Source: Lachnospiraceae bacterium | GTDB lineage: Bacteria; Bacillota; Clostridia; Lachnospirales; Lachnospiraceae | Direction: 5' to 3' | Assembly (NCBI GenBank): GCA_021202465.1 | Contig: JAJQCZ010000004.1 | Location: 124,001-188,000 of the forward strand | DNA length: 64,000 nucleotides | In this document: one piece after another, positions 18,032 to 26,372 of the stretch | Position numbering within the stretch: the stretch's first letter is position 1 | Layout of the letters: every line of letters starts with the position of its first letter | Made by a program: the position numbers and the translations under genes | The notes under the pieces: generated by a model | Told to the model about the DNA's origin: nothing | Databases searched by the model: none | The model's input: only the letters and a program-made list of their open reading frames with translations

Positions 18032-18810
18032 TGGGGCGGAGAGGGGAGAGGGGGCATCTGCTGCGGCTTTTAAGCCGGCAGATACTGCTTTCGCCGCGTT
18101 TTATCCTCCCTGTGCTGGTCTGTGCGGCGGCGGTTTTTGTTTCCCAGGCGGATGTCCTGGCGGCGGGCATTCAGGGAGAAAATGTCTGGGAAACGGGATA
18201 TTTCCTGCAGTTCGTCCTGAACGGATTGTCCGGACAGACGATGTATTTCCTTGTTCCCATCCTGAGCGCCGTACCCGGCACAGCGGCGATGATGGAGGAT
18301 GTTCAGTCCGGCTTCCTGAAACCCCTGCTGTCCCGGACAAACCGCCGTGATTACCTGACGGGACGGATCCTGTCCTGCTCTCTGGCGGGAACGGCGGTCT
18401 TCCCGGCGGCCGTTTTCCTGGCGCTGCCTCTGTCCTGGCTGTTTCTGTCCCCCTGGGAGACAGGCGGAACCGGTCTGGAACTGGCGTCTTTGTGGCGTGA
18501 ACTGGCAGCACGGAGCCTGCTGCTGGCACTGTCCGGTGCGCTGTGGGCCGGGGTGGGGCTGTGGATGTCCCTGGCAACGGGCAGCCTGTATGCTGCTTAC
18601 AGTGCGCCCTTTGTGTTTTATTACGTGGGGATCATCCTGTATGAAAGATATCTGCCGGACCTTGCCATCCTCTGCCCTTCGCAGTGGATCTGGCCCGGGA
18701 AGGAGTGGCCCGGGGGCGTCTTTGGCGCCGCAGGCTGGGCGGCGCTGCTGCTGTGGCTGGTGTGGGCACTGGCCTGGATGGCCGGAGAAAGGAGAGTCGG
18801 GGCCGGATGA
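18031..18810 (+). CDS. ABC-2 type permease, first of pair
   Basis: A 259-residue integral membrane protein with about six hydrophobic segments (about residues 20-40, 60-80, 104-128, 158-180, 187-205 and 227-248). The stretch MMEDVQSGFLKPLLSRTNRRDYLTGRI after the second segment is the cytoplasmic 'coupling' region seen in ABC-2 exporter permeases. The ATG at 18031 overlaps the previous stop, and the 3' end overlaps the second permease gene (ATGA at 18807-18810). With 18807 and the ATPase at 19727 it should form an exporter. Confidence 0.85.
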   Translation: MGRRGERGHLLRLLSRQILLSPRFILPVLVCAAAVFVSQADVLAAGIQGENVWETGYFLQFVLNGLSGQTMYFLVPILSAVPGTAAMMEDVQSGFLKPLLSRTNRRDYLTGRILSCSLAGTAVFPAAVFLALPLSWLFLSPWETGGTGLELASLWRELAARSLLLALSGALWAGVGLWMSLATGSLYAAYSAPFVFYYVGIILYERYLPDLAILCPSQWIWPGKEWPGGVFGAAGWAALLLWLVWALAWMAGERRVGAG

Positions 18811-19730
18811 TGAGAATATGTAAACGAAGCGGACGGATCCTGCGCCAGACCTGGGCGGTGACGGTATATGATTTCCAGCAATGGCAGGGAAATGTCCGGG
18901 TGATCCTGGTCTTTGCCCTGGCGTTCATCCTGTGCTTTCTCCTGTCGGATAAGGTGGTGCGTTTCGCGGCCGCCCACAGTACTACGCTGCAGATCGTGGA
19001 ACCTTTCATCTGGACATTTGGGGACAGCGACTCGATCCTGCTGGCTTCCGTCCTGTTGATCTTCCTGTTTGCTGACATGCCGTTCCTGACGCCGGGAACG
19101 CCCTTTTTCCTGGTACGGACCAGCCGGAAGATCTGGCTTGCAGGGCAGATGCTGTACATCATCCTGGCGGTTTCCCTGTATCTGCTCTTCCTCCTGGCGT
19201 CGACCGCGGTCCTCTGCATGGGGAGCGCATTCACCGCTGATATGTGGAGCCCAACGGCCGCCCTTCTGGGTTATTCCGGGGAGGGGGAGAGCCTTTCAGT
19301 ACCGGCCCTTGTGAAAACGATGGAGATGACCCGCCCTTTTGCCTGCCTCCGGGTCATTTGCGGGCTGATTCTTTTATACACATTGGTCCTGGTATTTCCG
19401 ATGCTGCTGTTTAATCTCTGGAAAGGGCAGGCGGCAGGGATCGTGGGCGCCCTGGCATTCAGCCTGTATGGTTTCCTGCTGGATCCGGACCGCCTGCAGA
19501 GCCTGCTGCAGCTGCCGGACCAGCTGGCCTACAAGACCCGGGTGCTGGTGGGCTGGCTGTCTCCGCTGAATCATGCGACCTATTCCATGCACAGCTTCGG
19601 TTATGACAGCCTGCCGCGGCTCTGGCAGACGGGAGCCCTGTTTGGCGCGCTGCTGGCGGTACTGGCGGGACTGACCCTGCAGTGTATCCGCCGCTATCCA
19701 TTCGATTTTCGGGGGACGGAGGGACTATGA
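18807..19730 (+). CDS. ABC-2 type permease, second of pair
   Basis: A 307-residue protein with six or more membrane segments (for example VRVILVFALAFILCFLLSD, ILLASVLLIFLFADMPFL, MLYIILAVSLYLLFLLAST). The block FLTPGTPFFLVRTSRKIWLAGQMLY is the equivalent of the cytoplasmic coupling loop in its partner. AAAGGAGAG lies 10 bases before the ATG at 18807. It overlaps both neighbours by ATGA, so stoichiometric production with the first permease and the ATPase is likely. The exported substrate is unknown. Confidence 0.85.
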   Translation: MMRICKRSGRILRQTWAVTVYDFQQWQGNVRVILVFALAFILCFLLSDKVVRFAAAHSTTLQIVEPFIWTFGDSDSILLASVLLIFLFADMPFLTPGTPFFLVRTSRKIWLAGQMLYIILAVSLYLLFLLASTAVLCMGSAFTADMWSPTAALLGYSGEGESLSVPALVKTMEMTRPFACLRVICGLILLYTLVLVFPMLLFNLWKGQAAGIVGALAFSLYGFLLDPDRLQSLLQLPDQLAYKTRVLVGWLSPLNHATYSMHSFGYDSLPRLWQTGALFGALLAVLAGLTLQCIRRYPFDFRGTEGL

Positions 19731-20431
19731 ACAGGGAGAAATGCGGGGACGCAGTCATCCAGGTACATCAGGTACGCAAAAGCTTTGGCGGGGAAATGGT
19801 ACTGTGGGATATCACCCGGGACTTCCGGCGGGGATGCATCCACGGCATCGTGGGAAATAACGGCAGCGGAAAAACCGTGTTGATGAAGTGCATCTGCGGC
19901 TTCCTGGCGCCGGATCAGGGCGAGATCCTGGTCAATTACCAGCGTGTGGGACGGGATGTGGACTTCCCCGGCGACATGGGGCTCATCATCGAGACGCCGG
20001 GTTTCCTGCCCCGCCTGACCGGAAGGAAGAACCTGGAGCTGCTGGCTTCCCTGCGGGGTATTGTGGGGAAGCGTGAGATCGGGGATGTCCTGCGGCAGGT
20101 CGGGCTGGATCCGGCCATGAAGAAGCCGGTCGGAAAATATTCTCTGGGGATGCGGCAGCGGCTGGGACTTGCCCAGGCGATCATGGAAAACCCGTCCATT
20201 CTGATACTGGATGAGCCGTTTAACGGGTTGGACCGGCAGGGTGTCGCTCAGATGCGGGAACTGATCGGGAGCCTGCGGGATCAGGGGAAGACGATCATCC
20301 TGGCAAGCCATAATCAGGCGGACATTGATGCCCTGTGCGATACGGTGTGCGAGATGGATGCGGGACATATGACCATGCTTCGGGGCGAAGAAGATCCCGG
20401 GGACTGGTGGAGACAGGGGGTGGAGGTATGA
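19727..20431 (+). CDS. ABC exporter ATP-binding protein
   Basis: A 234-residue ATPase with all motifs: Walker A GNNGSGKT (residues 43-50), signature YSLGMRQRLGLAQA, Walker B ILILDEPFNGLD and the His switch in ASHNQADID. It is most like the drug/lantibiotic-type exporter ATPases and is clearly related to the ATPase at 25299 in this window. It should drive the permeases encoded at 18031 and 18807. The start overlaps the permease stop (ATGA at 19727-19730), and the end overlaps the next ATPase gene by four bases. Confidence 0.94.
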   Translation: MNREKCGDAVIQVHQVRKSFGGEMVLWDITRDFRRGCIHGIVGNNGSGKTVLMKCICGFLAPDQGEILVNYQRVGRDVDFPGDMGLIIETPGFLPRLTGRKNLELLASLRGIVGKREIGDVLRQVGLDPAMKKPVGKYSLGMRQRLGLAQAIMENPSILILDEPFNGLDRQGVAQMRELIGSLRDQGKTIILASHNQADIDALCDTVCEMDAGHMTMLRGEEDPGDWWRQGVEV

Positions 20432-21183
20432 GGAAAAAGCCTCTTCCGGTGTCTGAGCCGGAACAGGGACTGCAGGATCCGCCCGGGAGTATCCTGTCTC
20501 TGCGGGGCGTGACGATCTGGCTGCCGCCGGACCGGATGCTCCTGTACCGCCAGAGCCTCGATGTCGGGTCGGGGGAGCATATCCTGATTCTGGGAAGAGC
20601 CGGCAGCGGGAAGACCCGCCTGTTTCGCTGCCTTTGCGGCAGAGAAGTGTTCCAGGAAGGGGAGGTAATTTTGTTCGGGAAGCGGCTTGGTCCCGGAAGG
20701 GAAGCATCCTGGCGACAGGTCATGACGTATGTGGGAGTGATCCCGGAGGGAAATTCATTTTTCTCTTCTCTGACCTGTCTGGATAATCTCCGTCTGGCTG
20801 AAAACAGGAGGAGGGACGGCTCCGGAAAAACGAAGCGTGAAACGGCGCAGGAGAGGAACTTCTGGCTGGAGCGCCTGGGCCTGCGCCATATGGAAGGACG
20901 GCGGGTTGATTCCCTGTCCCCGGAAGAGCGGCGCCGCCTGAACCTGGCGCGTGCCTGCCAGAGGCATCCGCGTCTGATCCTGGCGGATCACTTCACACGG
21001 GAACTATCTCCGGAGTCAGAAGAAAAGCTCTGGAGGGATTGGAAAGCTGCCGCGGCGGAACATTTCCTTCCGGGAAATGTTCCGGCCTGGATCCATCTGT
21101 CAGACCGGCAGTGCCCCGGGGAACCGGCGGACCGTGTCTGGCAGATGGAGAATGGTCAGACAGAGTTGGGAGAAAAATCATGA
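20428..21183 (+). CDS. Degenerate ABC ATP-binding protein
   Basis: A 251-residue protein with the nucleotide-binding fold of the MacB/LolD group. Walker A is intact (GRAGSGKT, residues 56-63), but the signature is LSPEERRR instead of LSGGQ. In Walker B (LILADHF) Asp187 is kept while the catalytic Glu is His188, and the D-loop is not recognisable. It may bind ATP without normal hydrolysis, or act with a partner ATPase. It is coupled by ATGA to both neighbours and is followed by a surface protein and an FtsX-like permease, the usual partner of this type of ATPase. Confidence 0.85.
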   Translation: MRKKPLPVSEPEQGLQDPPGSILSLRGVTIWLPPDRMLLYRQSLDVGSGEHILILGRAGSGKTRLFRCLCGREVFQEGEVILFGKRLGPGREASWRQVMTYVGVIPEGNSFFSSLTCLDNLRLAENRRRDGSGKTKRETAQERNFWLERLGLRHMEGRRVDSLSPEERRRLNLARACQRHPRLILADHFTRELSPESEEKLWRDWKAAAAEHFLPGNVPAWIHLSDRQCPGEPADRVWQMENGQTELGEKS

Positions 21184-22832
21184 GGGTACGGACTTTTTTG
21201 CTGATTGTTTGTGTAGGCGCAGTGAGTTTCCTGGGAGCCGTTCCGGCTGTGGCGGCAGGAGCAGAGAGTGAGAGTGTAGAAATTGCCTCTTCGTTGGAAA
21301 CGGAAGCAGAGAATGAGGAAAGCTCCTCTTTGATGGAAGCTGAAACAGAGAATGGGGAGGCCGAAACAGGTACCGAAGAAACACAAACAGAAGCATTTTC
21401 TGTTGCGACCGAAACAGAAGAATCTTCATCACTGGTTTTTTCCGTTGAGAATTCACAGGTCTACGAGGGAATGGACAAATCCTACAGCAAAGGGTACAGC
21501 CCGACGGTCGGGAATGGGACGGTACTTCTGATCCTGCCGCTCCAGGCGAACGGAGCCGTGAAGGACGGGACCATAACGGTCACCCCTGATCTGGGCGAAA
21601 CAGAAAACAGTCCGTTTCAATATAAAAACTATCAGAAGACAGTGAAGCTGACGGAGGAGGAGACAAAATCCGGGAAAAGTAAATCCGTTTACCTGTTCAA
21701 ACTGAAACTGAAACTGGCAGAAGAATATGAGGAAGGCATCTATCCGATCGTTTTAACTGTACAGGCCAGGGGCACAGACGGCACACAGGTGGAACAGACT
21801 TTTACGATCTATGTGACACTGGACGTGGAGGACAGCGAGGAAAACGGGACAGAGGAAGAAACATCCGGGGAAGCCGGAGCGGACGGGGAGGAAGCCGGAG
21901 CGGACGATGCTGTGGGTGAAGCGGAGGGCGGAGAAGGAAGCGCCAAAACGGAGACTGCACCACAGTCTCAGCCGATTGTTCTGGTGGAAGACTGTTCTGT
22001 CAGTCAGGAGCGCGTGGAAGCCGGGGATACATTCACGGTCACAGTGACCCTGCGCAATACCAGCAGCAGGATCTCCGTACAGAATATGGCTGTAACAGCA
22101 TCGCTTGAAAGTACTGACCTGAGCCTGACGGATCCGGGAGGCGTGTATTATCTGGGCTCCCTGAGCGCAGGAAAGGAGACCACGCTGACGCTGAACTTCC
22201 AGGCCCGCCGTGATGCAGCGGAAGGATCGGTCGAAATTCATCTGGACATGAGCTATGATAACCCGGATGCGGAGACACTGACTTCTTCTGGAAGTGTGTC
22301 CGTGAACATTTATCAGCCTCTGGACGTTGAACTCCTGACACCGGTGTTTCCGGAGAGTGTCAATGCAGGTGATACTTTTGAGGTGGAACTGTCAGTCATG
22401 AACCTGGGTCGGAGTACGCTCTATAATGTACGGTTTTCCCTGGATGCGGATGGATTGATCCCTTCCGGCAGTACATACATAGGAACCCTGGAAGCAGGGA
22501 GTGAGGGGAGTACCGCTATGAAAATCTTTGCCGGGACTCTGAATCAGCGCAGCGATGGAACAAGCCGGGAACTGGAAGAAGGGGAATCCCTGTATGGGGA
22601 AACCGGCGGAACTCTCATTCTGATCTATGAAGATACAGATGGGACAGAATATACGCAGGAATATGAAATCGGAACGACCATAGAAGCCCTGGTTGTTGAG
22701 ACGGCTGAGGCAGAGGAAGAAGCAGAGGAAAAGTCCGGAATGCCCTGGCTGGGTGCCGCTGCCCTGGTTTTTGTGCTGGCCGCTTCCCTGAGCGGCATCA
22801 TCCTTCGACGTGACCGGCTGAGAAAGAAATAG
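21180..22832 (+). CDS. Surface protein with CARDB-like domains and C-terminal anchor
   Basis: A 550-residue exported protein. It has a signal peptide (MRVRTFLLIVCVGAVSFLGAVPAVAAGA), a Glu/Thr-rich linker to about residue 80, a beta-rich domain (about 80-215), a second acidic linker (about 218-260) and two adhesion-type beta-sandwich domains (VEAGDTFTVTVTLRNTS, VNAGDTFEVELSVMNLG: the CARDB/COG1361 pattern). A C-terminal membrane segment and a basic stop follow (LGAAALVFVLAASLSGIILRRDRLRKK). Such proteins often accompany MacB/FtsX-like transporters and may bind their substrate. It overlaps the ATPase gene by ATGA. Confidence 0.85.
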   Translation: MRVRTFLLIVCVGAVSFLGAVPAVAAGAESESVEIASSLETEAENEESSSLMEAETENGEAETGTEETQTEAFSVATETEESSSLVFSVENSQVYEGMDKSYSKGYSPTVGNGTVLLILPLQANGAVKDGTITVTPDLGETENSPFQYKNYQKTVKLTEEETKSGKSKSVYLFKLKLKLAEEYEEGIYPIVLTVQARGTDGTQVEQTFTIYVTLDVEDSEENGTEEETSGEAGADGEEAGADDAVGEAEGGEGSAKTETAPQSQPIVLVEDCSVSQERVEAGDTFTVTVTLRNTSSRISVQNMAVTASLESTDLSLTDPGGVYYLGSLSAGKETTLTLNFQARRDAAEGSVEIHLDMSYDNPDAETLTSSGSVSVNIYQPLDVELLTPVFPESVNAGDTFEVELSVMNLGRSTLYNVRFSLDADGLIPSGSTYIGTLEAGSEGSTAMKIFAGTLNQRSDGTSRELEEGESLYGETGGTLILIYEDTDGTEYTQEYEIGTTIEALVVETAEAEEEAEEKSGMPWLGAAALVFVLAASLSGIILRRDRLRKK

Positions 22833-22855
22833 GTATGTGGATGAAGGAGCGTACG

Positions 22856-23587
22856 ATGAATGATTGGCGATTGGCTGGCCGAAGCCTTCGCGGAGGGGGA
22901 ATAGGGTGGATCATTCTGTTTTCAGCGGTCGGATTTTTTGTGCTGTTTACCTGTCTGGGGGAAACGATGAGTCTATGGAAGACGCTGCGGTCTTCGTGCG
23001 TTGCTATAGTATATCCGGAGGGAGAAGAGGAGAACGCCGGAGAGCAGACCCTGACTTCCCTGAAGGCTGAACTTGCGGAAGAAGAACAGGTGGAATCGGT
23101 CAGCCGATGGGTTCCTTCGGAGGGAATAGTGAGTGACGGAACGGAGACTGTGGAAATTACGGAGGAGATAATGGAAAATATTCCTGCCGGGGAAGGACTG
23201 ATTCTTTTTCTCAGTCAGGCATCTGTTCTGACGAAACTGGAGACCATAGCAGAAGAGCTCGGATTCTGTGTGGAGGGCTGGAGCCTGACATCCGATGGAT
23301 GGGTGAAGCTGGAAACGGAGGAGTGGGAGAATACAAAGGAAAAAATCCGTTCCCTGATGTTTCTGGGGCTGCTCTTCCTGATGTTTTCAATGGCCTTGTT
23401 CCAGTATTATGAGTCTGTCTGGCAGCTGCAGGAACAAGAAGCGATCGAGGCCCTGCAGATGATGGGTTGGAGTACGGGACGAATGCGTCTTTTTTCGGTG
23501 CGCAGGGGGAGTTGGCTCGTGGGAAAAGCGCTTTTCGTGGGAGGTTGCTTGTATTGGTTTTTGTTCCGGTTTGCTCGTACTTCATAA
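22856..23587 (+). CDS. FtsX/MacB-like permease, apparently truncated at the C-terminus
   Basis: A 243-residue membrane protein. It has one N-terminal membrane segment (about 15-36), an outer domain of about 120 residues, a second segment (SLMFLGLLFLMFSMALFQYY), a cytoplasmic stretch EAIEALQMMGWSTGRMRLFSVRRGSW typical of FtsX-type permeases, and the beginning of a third segment, after which the protein ends in RFARTS. FtsX-type proteins have four segments, so about 50-100 residues seem lost. GAAGGAG is placed well before the ATG at 22856. It is the last gene of the operon. Confidence 0.75.
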   Translation: MNDWRLAGRSLRGGGIGWIILFSAVGFFVLFTCLGETMSLWKTLRSSCVAIVYPEGEEENAGEQTLTSLKAELAEEEQVESVSRWVPSEGIVSDGTETVEITEEIMENIPAGEGLILFLSQASVLTKLETIAEELGFCVEGWSLTSDGWVKLETEEWENTKEKIRSLMFLGLLFLMFSMALFQYYESVWQLQEQEAIEALQMMGWSTGRMRLFSVRRGSWLVGKALFVGGCLYWFLFRFARTS

Positions 23588-23612
23588 ATCTCGACTGTCT
23601 GCTCTTAAGAAA

Positions 23613-23681
23613 TTCTTCCGAAATTTCTCGTGAAATCTTCTAAACTTTTACCGCCTGTTCTTTTAGTTTCCCCGTTATGAT
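23613..23681 (+). promoter_or_regulatory. Promoter region matching the one at 34384-34462
   Basis: TCTTAAGA (23613-23620), ATCTTC (23635-23640), the shared stretch TGTTCTTT-AG-TT and the -10 element TATGAT (23676-23681) are repeated before the gene at 34507. ATCTTC to TATGAT is 41 bases in both. CTT-rich direct repeats at 23625, 23637 and 23660 may be regulator sites. Confidence 0.65.
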
Positions 23682-23708
23682 TCAATACAGAACGAAGGGA
23701 GGAATTAT

Positions 23709-24568
23709 ATGTTCCTGTATGAATGGGAAAAACTGCGGCACTCCAGAAAAACAGGATTTCTTCTGGTGATATCTTTGGGTCTGCTGGTCTTTGTAACCGG
23801 CGTAAGGGTGGCGGGGATCCTGCAATATAATCAGGATATCCTCCGGGCCGGTATGGCATATGACCTCGTTGATAACGGTCTGTTCCTGTGGATTGGATAT
23901 TATTCCCTGTTTCCTTTGCCGCCGGGGATGTCTTTTGCCGCCGATGCGGCAAATTATTTGTCCGCCGTACTGCCCGCCATGATCATGCCGGTTATGCTGT
24001 CCCTTTGCAGAGTAGACACTTACCTGGAAGACTATCAGGCGGACATGGTTCAGATCGCTCTGGAAAAGACAGGGCAAAAAAATACTATTTAGGACAGGCG
24101 TTGTTTACAGCAGGAACGACCATGCTCTGGATTCTGGCATGGCTGTTGATTCAGCTGATCTTAAGCATACCGGCGACACAATTCCTTGCCGGACAGATTG
24201 AGACGATTCCGGCGTTTGCCATCGATGTCAACACGATATGTTCGGTAACGGTTAAACATTGTTTCTTTTACAGCGGCCTGACTGTGCTGACCTATTCTGT
24301 TTCGTTATATCTGCAGAGCCTGAAAATGATCGTGCTTGTGTTTCCGGTGGTTGTCTGCATGGTTGCGGCGATGATCTGCATAAAGGTCTGGAAGAATGAT
24401 CTGGTGGGCCTGATTTTTGCGGATTCCGGTTTGCTGTATCCCAATGTGAACGTTCTGATCGGGTTTGTGGTGAGCTGTTATCTGTCAGCGGCAATCTTAC
24501 TTGTCATCAAAGTATTTTGGGGAAAAGGAACGACCTATGAGGGCGATAGAGAAACTATTTCGGGATGA
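23709..24568 (+). pseudogene. ABC exporter permease interrupted by a one-base frameshift in an A-run
   Basis: The first frame encodes a membrane protein from MFLYEWEKLRHSRKTGFLL to ...EKTGQK, then hits TAG at 24090. The -1 frame carries straight on as KYYLGQALFTAGTTMLWILAWLLIQL to the stop at 24566-24568. Joined, they give one ABC-2 permease of about 286 residues with six membrane segments. The break falls in AAAAAAA at 24076-24082; eight A would restore the frame. It may be a mutation, a phase-variable tract, slippage-rescued, or a sequencing error. GGGAGG precedes the start at 23709. The second permease begins inside the 3' end. Confidence 0.8.
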
Positions 24569-25286
24569 AGCCGGGATCAGGTCTCTGTTTCTTCTCCAGC
24601 TGATGTTCACCGCCATGGATCTGATCTGGTGCTGTTCTCAGGGAAAGTCCGTTGCAAACGGGAATGAGCTTTTACTGTACAGAAGCTTCTTTTATACGGA
24701 CATCGGCGCCGGATTGGTGGAAGATATTTTATTCACTCTGCAATATTACACGACAGCTCTTTATCTGGGACAGTACATCAGGAATCATTTCTCATCCGGG
24801 AATGCCTACGCTTTGCTTCGGTCAGATCTTCGAAAAACTCACAGAGACAGTATGAAGGAAACATGGATATATCTGATCCTTCTGGAAGCAGTGAAGAGCC
24901 TGTTTTCTGTACTGACGGCGTTTATCCTGAAAATACCCATCGATCAAAGTAAATTTTATGCTGGAAAATGGCTGATCGCCGAATCTCTGATCCTCTTATG
25001 CAGCTTGACGCATGTTCTGGTTTCCTGTATGCTGCTCAGCCGATATTCGGCCGCGACAACGGGGATGATTCTTCTGCTCGGGCTTATTGCGGAGGAGATC
25101 ACGATCATTGTGCTGAAGAAGAAGGACAGATATCTTCCTCTGTTCTACGGATCCTGTCTGCTGATGAATCACATAAATGGGTATGAGCGGGACACGGTGA
25201 TCACTATATTTCTGATGGCGCTGGGAACAGCGGTTTGCTGTGAACGCCTGTGGAACCGCAGGCTCAGAAGTTGTGATTATATTTAG
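24537..25286 (+). CDS. ABC exporter membrane protein
   Basis: A 249-residue membrane protein with about six hydrophobic segments (SLFLLQLMFTAMDLIW, WIYLILLEAVKSLFSVLTAFIL, LIAESLILLCSLTHVLVSCMLL, TGMILLLGLIAEEITIIVL and others). ALLRSDLRKTHRDSMKETW is the likely cytoplasmic coupling region. The ATG at 24537 follows GGGGAAAAGGAA and overlaps the end of the frameshifted permease. With the ATPase at 25299 it belongs to an exporter that resembles the 18031-20431 set in order and size. No substrate can be named. Confidence 0.8.
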   Translation: MRAIEKLFRDEAGIRSLFLLQLMFTAMDLIWCCSQGKSVANGNELLLYRSFFYTDIGAGLVEDILFTLQYYTTALYLGQYIRNHFSSGNAYALLRSDLRKTHRDSMKETWIYLILLEAVKSLFSVLTAFILKIPIDQSKFYAGKWLIAESLILLCSLTHVLVSCMLLSRYSAATTGMILLLGLIAEEITIIVLKKKDRYLPLFYGSCLLMNHINGYERDTVITIFLMALGTAVCCERLWNRRLRSCDYI

Positions 25287-25298
25287 AAGGAGAATTGT

Positions 25299-25937
25299 AT
25301 GAATACAGCTGTCGCGATGGAAGATTACATGAAAACGTTACATGGCCATCGGGTGTTAGATGAAATCAATCTGGTCATAGAACGCGGACAGATCCTGGGC
25401 GTGACGGGCCGAAATGGTTCCGGTAAGACCATGCTGCTGCGGGCCATGTGCGGGTTGATCCGTCCGGATAAAGGGAAGATCATGGTCATGGAACGGGAGC
25501 TGAACCGGCAGAGGCCCTTCCCTGATTCTGTTGGATTGGTCCTGGAAAATATTCGATTCTGGAAAAATATGCCAGGCTTTCAGACGCTGCAGACTCTGGC
25601 AGCTATCCGGAATAAAATCGGTAAAGCCGAGATTCGGGAAACCCTGGAACGTGTAGGACTGGATCCGCAGGATCAAAGAGCCGTGGCAAAATATTCGCTG
25701 GGAATGAAGCAGAGGCTGGCGATCGCGCAGGCTGTGATGGAAAAACCGGCGCTGATTTTGCTGGATGAGCCCACCAACGCCCTGGATCAGGAGGGCGTGG
25801 AGCTCTTTCGCCGCCTGATCATAGAAGAGAAGACGAGAGGGGCGACAATCATACTGGCCTCGCATATCAAAGAAGATATCGAGGTGCTGTGCGATCGGGT
25901 TATACATATGGAAGAAGGGAGAATTGCCGACGGATAA
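25299..25937 (+). CDS. ABC exporter ATP-binding protein
   Basis: A 212-residue ATPase with Walker A GRNGSGKT, signature KYSLGMKQRLAIAQA, Walker B LILLDEPTNALD and the switch His in ASHIKED. It is close to the ATPase at 19727 in these motifs, so the two exporters are paralogues. AGAAGGAG lies 7 bases before the ATG. It is short for the family because the C-terminal extension is missing; the protein ends GRIADG just after the core fold. Homology to the gene at 21180 reappears 16 bases downstream as a small remnant. Confidence 0.92.
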   Translation: MNTAVAMEDYMKTLHGHRVLDEINLVIERGQILGVTGRNGSGKTMLLRAMCGLIRPDKGKIMVMERELNRQRPFPDSVGLVLENIRFWKNMPGFQTLQTLAAIRNKIGKAEIRETLERVGLDPQDQRAVAKYSLGMKQRLAIAQAVMEKPALILLDEPTNALDQEGVELFRRLIIEEKTRGATIILASHIKEDIEVLCDRVIHMEEGRIADG

Positions 25938-25953
25938 CCAGAATGTGGAATGA

Positions 25954-26016
25954 GTCCTGGTGGTCGAGACGGTTGAGGTGGGAACGAAGCAGAAGAAAAG
26001 TGATGATGACAAGTAG
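25954..26016 (+). pseudogene. Possible 3' remnant of a CARDB-type surface-protein gene
   Basis: Translation gives VLVVETVEVGTKQKKSDDDK and a stop. The VLVVETVE stretch matches ALVVETAE near the C-terminus of the surface protein at 21180, and the DNA is similar over about 50 bases. No start or membrane anchor is left. The match is short, so confidence is low. Confidence 0.35.
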
Positions 26017-26085
26017 CAGGAAGCTCAGGCGTTCGTTGTCGAGTGCCTGGGCTTCTTGCTGTCACTATTATTCTATGCTGAATCG

Positions 26086-26334
26086 TTATACTTGAAATCG
26101 AATCAGCAAGCCAATCAAAATCAGAATCACACCGGCAATCCTGACAGCCCTTTCTATTCTGGGGTTATCTGCTGAGTCCGATGGACATACAGGATGTAGA
26201 ATATATAAAAGGCCACTCAGTATCCACGCAATATTACATAAAGTCCCATTTTTTAATAAAGTGGACAGCAGATTTCCAATGAGAATCAATGCAGCGCTGA
26301 TATATAATTGCATCTTAAATGTAATCCGCTTCAT
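26086..26334 (-). CDS. Small membrane protein
   Basis: An 82-residue protein with three hydrophobic segments (LYISAALILIGNLLSTLL, IAWILSGLLYILHPV, RIAGVILILIGLLIRF). GGAGG lies 9 bases before the ATG at 26334; a GTG two codons upstream is also possible. It has no recognised family. It lies on the minus strand just downstream of the alpha/beta hydrolase gene (38 bases) and may be co-transcribed with it. Confidence 0.6.
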   Translation of the reverse strand: MKRITFKMQLYISAALILIGNLLSTLLKNGTLCNIAWILSGLLYILHPVCPSDSADNPRIERAVRIAGVILILIGLLIRFQV

Positions 26335-26372
26335 TGTCACATCCCTCCGGTTATAATTGGAACAGTATAACT

